From assembly GCA_035649575.1 (NCBI GenBank), contig DASRJH010000338.1:1-16154 (forward strand): a DNA stretch of 16,154 nucleotides, written 5' to 3'. This document shows, in pieces, positions 14,370-16,154 of the stretch (positions are counted from its first letter, which is position 1; the number at the start of each line of letters is the position of its first letter). The position numbers and the translations under genes were made by a program. The notes beneath the pieces were generated by a model. That model worked only from the letters and a program-made list of their open reading frames with translations. It was not told where the DNA came from and made no database searches. This DNA comes from DASVAL01 sp035649575. Lineage in GTDB: Bacteria > Planctomycetota > UBA1135 > UBA2386.

Positions 14370-14750
14370 CTACGAGTCCCTCGATGGCGCCGCAAGATGC
14401 GGCCCCGCGGCGACGAGCCGCTTGCGTCGGGCATCGACCGTGGCGCCGAAGCCCTCGAGGGTGCGCGCCCCGAGCGGGGCAAGGTCGCCCGGCTGACCAA
14501 AGACGACCTCGTCCACGGTTTCGAACGCCCCGACCCTGAGGATCGCGTAACCCGCCGAGCGGGTGATCGTCTGCCCGTTGGCCATCACGAACTGCAGGTC
14601 CTTCTTCGCGATGCGGATGCGGGCCTGCTCGAGGACCGACTCCTGCACCCAGGTGAAGTCCGAGCCAGAGTCCGCCAGCATGCGGACTCTTGCGGTGTAC
14701 TCGGGCTTTGCGACGTTCACGACCTCGCATTCGACAGAGAACGTTCCCAT
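14370..14750 (-). CDS. retropepsin-like aspartyl protease (clan AA)
   Basis: The 126-residue product begins MGTFSVECEVVN, as do many bacterial single-domain aspartic proteases. It carries the catalytic motif as D-S-G (Asp27 in MLADSGSDFTWV) where D-T-G is usual. The rest of the fold is present: the flap-like segment DLQFVMANGQTITRSAGYAI, the strand ETVDEVVFG and the closing LGARTLEGFGATVDARRKRLV, where homologs read LG..TLE..G..VDP..R.L. Such proteins act as homodimers, each giving one Asp, with mostly unknown substrates. It appears complete and lies about 110 bases upstream of kgd on the same strand. No clear ribosome site precedes the ATG at 14750. Confidence 0.75.
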   Translation of the reverse strand: MGTFSVECEVVNVAKPEYTARVRMLADSGSDFTWVQESVLEQARIRIAKKDLQFVMANGQTITRSAGYAILRVGAFETVDEVVFGQPGDLAPLGARTLEGFGATVDARRKRLVAAGPHLAAPSRDS

Positions 14751-14816
14751 TGGATGAGGCGATCGTAGGTGCCCGTCGTGGCGCCGGCAAGCAGGCCGCT
14801 GGCCTCGCAGCTGCTG

Positions 14817-15220
14817 TCACGGCAGCGGCACAGCGAACTCGCGCAGCGTCGTGAGCTGCTCGCCCCACCACAGCCCGATCACGCGCTTGCATCGCCTCGT
14901 CGTCTGCGCCGTGACGCGCCGGATGGTCGGGACGCAGCGCCTCCCAACCGCGGTGCCGCACGGTCACGAGCGTGGACGTTCCCATCTTTGCGAACGTCAC
15001 CTCGACCTCCGTCTGTTCGAGCGGCGCGAACGTCGTGTTGCGCCACGTGAACGCGAGCTGGTGCACCGGCTGCCAGACGACGACGCGCCCGAGCTCGAAG
15101 CGCTGCTCGCCGCGCGCGTTCCTCCACGTCTCGAACACCGCACCATTCGTGGCGCGGCTCGATGTGGATCGCGCCCGGCGAAGCACCGGCGTGCCGGAAC
15201 TTGACGCCGCGCCGCCACCA
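14817..15220 (-). pseudogene. SRPBCC (AHSA1-like) protein, N-terminally truncated with two +1 frameshifts
   Basis: Three minus-strand frames together spell one SRPBCC domain. From 15220 the first reads WWRRGVKFRHAGASPG and on to IHIEPR. After an extra C at about 15151 the second reads TNGAVFETWRNARGEQRFEL, then GRVVVWQPVHQLAFTWR, TEVEVTFAKMG and RHRGWEALRPDHPARHG. After an extra C at about 14883 the third reads VIGLWWGEQLTTLREFAVPL and stops at TGA 14817-14819. Homologs carry about 25-30 residues before the WWRRG; these are missing, and plus-strand transposase sequence begins at the next base. SRPBCC proteins of this class bind hydrophobic ligands or act as Aha1-like factors. Pseudogene status assumes the indels are real. 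Confidence 0.75.
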
Positions 15221-15600
15221 GCGCTCCGACTCGACGTACACTTCCACGCGCTGTTCACCGACGGTGTGTTCGCGTGCAGTCTCGGCGAACGGCGGACGAC
15301 GTTCCATCCGCTCGCCGAACTCACCGACGACGACGTCGCGCGCGTCGTGCGGCGGATCCGCAGCGCCGTGCAGCGGTTCTTGCGCTAGCGCGGTCTGCGG
15401 CGCGAGCCAGACGAATCCGGCGCCGACACCGAGGCAACCGACCGGCTGCAGGTCCACGCCGCATCGGCCGAGGGCAGGGCCGCCTTCGGCGACACTCGCG
15501 GCCGGCTCGACCAACGCCCCGGCCGCCGGCACGCGGGACCGGGCCAACCACTCCCGACCGCCAAGCCTGGGCGATACACTGACGGGATCGCAGCTTGTCC
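15221..15600 (+). pseudogene. IS91-family (Y2/HUH) transposase remnant with in-frame stop
   Basis: The plus-strand frame reads ALRLDVHFHALFTDGVFACS, then FHPLAELTDDDVARVVRRIR and SAVQRFLR. This is the core of Y2_Tnp transposases: the HUH metal-binding motif as HFH in LDVHFHAL-DGV, then FHPL, then T-D-D-V-A. A TAG at 15386-15388 interrupts it. The same frame continues RGLRREPDES and LQVHAASAEGRAAFGDTRGR, matching the downstream family pattern (RRGL, then AAS..GR.A.G.R.G). Both ends are missing: no N-terminal zinc-finger region and no C-terminal part with the remaining catalytic motifs. The element is a dead fragment between two truncated minus-strand genes. The right boundary is approximate, between the end of recognisable similarity at about 15560 and the UxaA break at 15611. 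Confidence 0.7.
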
Positions 15601-15611
15601 CACCTATCCTC

Positions 15612-15927
15612 CACCTCGTTGCTCATGTTCGAATGGCTGATCGCATCGCCCGCAGCGATGCCCTTCGACGTGCCGATCGACTGCCCGTACTGCAGCACGA
15701 AGTCACCCTTCGGAATCGCGCGCGTCGCGAAGCGGTGGCCCGGCGTGACCTCGCCGGTGATCGCGAGCGTGCGGGCCGTCGAGGAACGTCACGGCGTCGC
15801 CCGCGGCGAGCCCGGTCTTCACGACGGCGACGTTGTCCTTGGGGGACACGACGACGGCGCACTGCGCGAGCGGGCGAGGGGACGAGAGACGGACGTCATG
15901 CGGACGCGCGTTCGTAGCCGTCGGCAT
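15612..15927 (-). pseudogene. UxaA-type hydrolase/altronate dehydratase, N-terminal SAF part only, with a +1 frameshift
   Basis: From ATG 15927 the frame reads MPTATNARPHD, then SSPRPLAQCAVVVSPKDNVA and GLAAGDAVTFLDG. After an extra C at about 15774 the next frame continues RTLAITGEVTPGHRFATRAI, then PKGDFVLQYGQSIGTSKGIA and GDAISHSNMSNEV. This is the SAF domain of the UxaA family (VALHP.DNVAV...LAAG, then I..GHKFA...I..G..V..YG..IG), which in full enzymes precedes a roughly 400-residue dehydratase domain acting on sugar acids. Similarity ends at NMSNEV (15612), after which the transposase remnant begins; the catalytic part is gone. No ribosome site is obvious at 15927. It is a pseudogene if the frameshift is real, and truncated in any case unless it was a stand-alone SAF subunit. 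Confidence 0.72.
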
Positions 15928-16101
15928 GCGGACAGTCGCTCTGTCGGCGCGTCGGCGCGCCGAACCGGAGCGTCCGGCCCCCTCGCGTCCGGACCTCAGC
16001 CATGGCACAATCTCGCGGGGCACACGATTCGCGAGTCGCTGCGCGAGGTGCGGTCGCTCGCGCGCCGCACCGTCCCATCACCCTCTCGAACGAGCCACCC
16101 G

Positions 16102-16154
16102 ATGCCCATGCGTACCGCCTTCGTCGTTCCGTTCGTCGCGTTGGCCGCACTCGC
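16102..16154 (+). CDS. start of an exported protein (3' end outside window)
   Basis: An ATG at 16102, or the in-frame ATG at 16108, opens MPMRTAFVVPFVALAAL, a basic start followed by a hydrophobic run typical of a signal peptide. The frame remains open to the window edge. Nothing of the mature protein is visible. The upstream stretch 15928-16101 holds no gene I can support; CACAAT at about 16015 is a weak -10 candidate. Confidence 0.5.
   Translation, partial: MPMRTAFVVPFVALAAL

Noticed and set aside
15590..15612. An intact IS91 terminus near CTTG at 15594-15597 (the family targets GAAC/CAAG)
   Set aside because: A four-base match is too short and no second end or full element is present to confirm it.

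Overview
This is a high-GC bacterial window (strong G/C preference at third codon positions) from a Gram-negative-type chromosome. Planctomycetota fits best by family content: a UxaA-type SAF protein, a tandem PepSY-like exported protein, a 'PPLQTDDPG' exported protein, an SRPBCC protein of the WWRRG/WWGEQL type, and an IS91-type Y2 transposase. Myxococcota or Acidobacteriota cannot be excluded from sequence alone. I see no rRNA, CRISPR array, phage module or plasmid functions.

Positions 1-4.1 kb: a pirin-family protein cut by the window edge is followed, convergently, by an exported Fe/Mn superoxide dismutase variant and a PepSY-like exported protein on the minus strand. The PepSY-like gene is divergent from an OmpR-type response regulator and its histidine kinase, whose genes overlap by ATGA. 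The shared intergenic region holds two mirror-image direct-repeat pairs (CTTCAG-N5-CTTCAG, 11-bp period), one facing each gene. They look like response-regulator boxes controlling both directions.

Positions 4.0-6.3 kb: a minus-strand operon encodes a 60-residue Cys-rich membrane protein, then an MFS transporter starting within its stop codon (ATGA overlap). Next comes only the 5' stub of an exported 'PPLQTDDPG' protein, which ends where the kinase gene ends. Divergently there is a DoxX-like membrane protein. A tRNA-Pro(CGG) with encoded CCA and a good promoter lies on the minus strand.

Positions 6.3-10.3 kb: an MgtE-type Mg2+ channel, a class III metallophosphoesterase (CpdA/GpdQ-like), a minus-strand 59-codon remnant of an MFS transporter, and a Nfu-N / virulence-factor-C / HEAT-repeat protein.

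Positions 10.3-14.75 kb: on the minus strand, a retropepsin-like aspartyl protease, then a very large (1193 aa) fused E2-E1 2-oxoglutarate dehydrogenase/decarboxylase of the mycobacterial Kgd type, then a small Rieske ferredoxin.

Positions 14.8-16.15 kb are a gene graveyard. An SRPBCC gene lacking its N terminus carries two +1 frameshifts. A plus-strand IS91-family transposase remnant has its HUH motif but an in-frame stop. A UxaA N-terminal SAF fragment has one +1 frameshift and is cut off at the transposase. The two minus-strand genes are truncated exactly on the sides facing the transposase. The last 53 bases begin a new plus-strand gene with a signal peptide.
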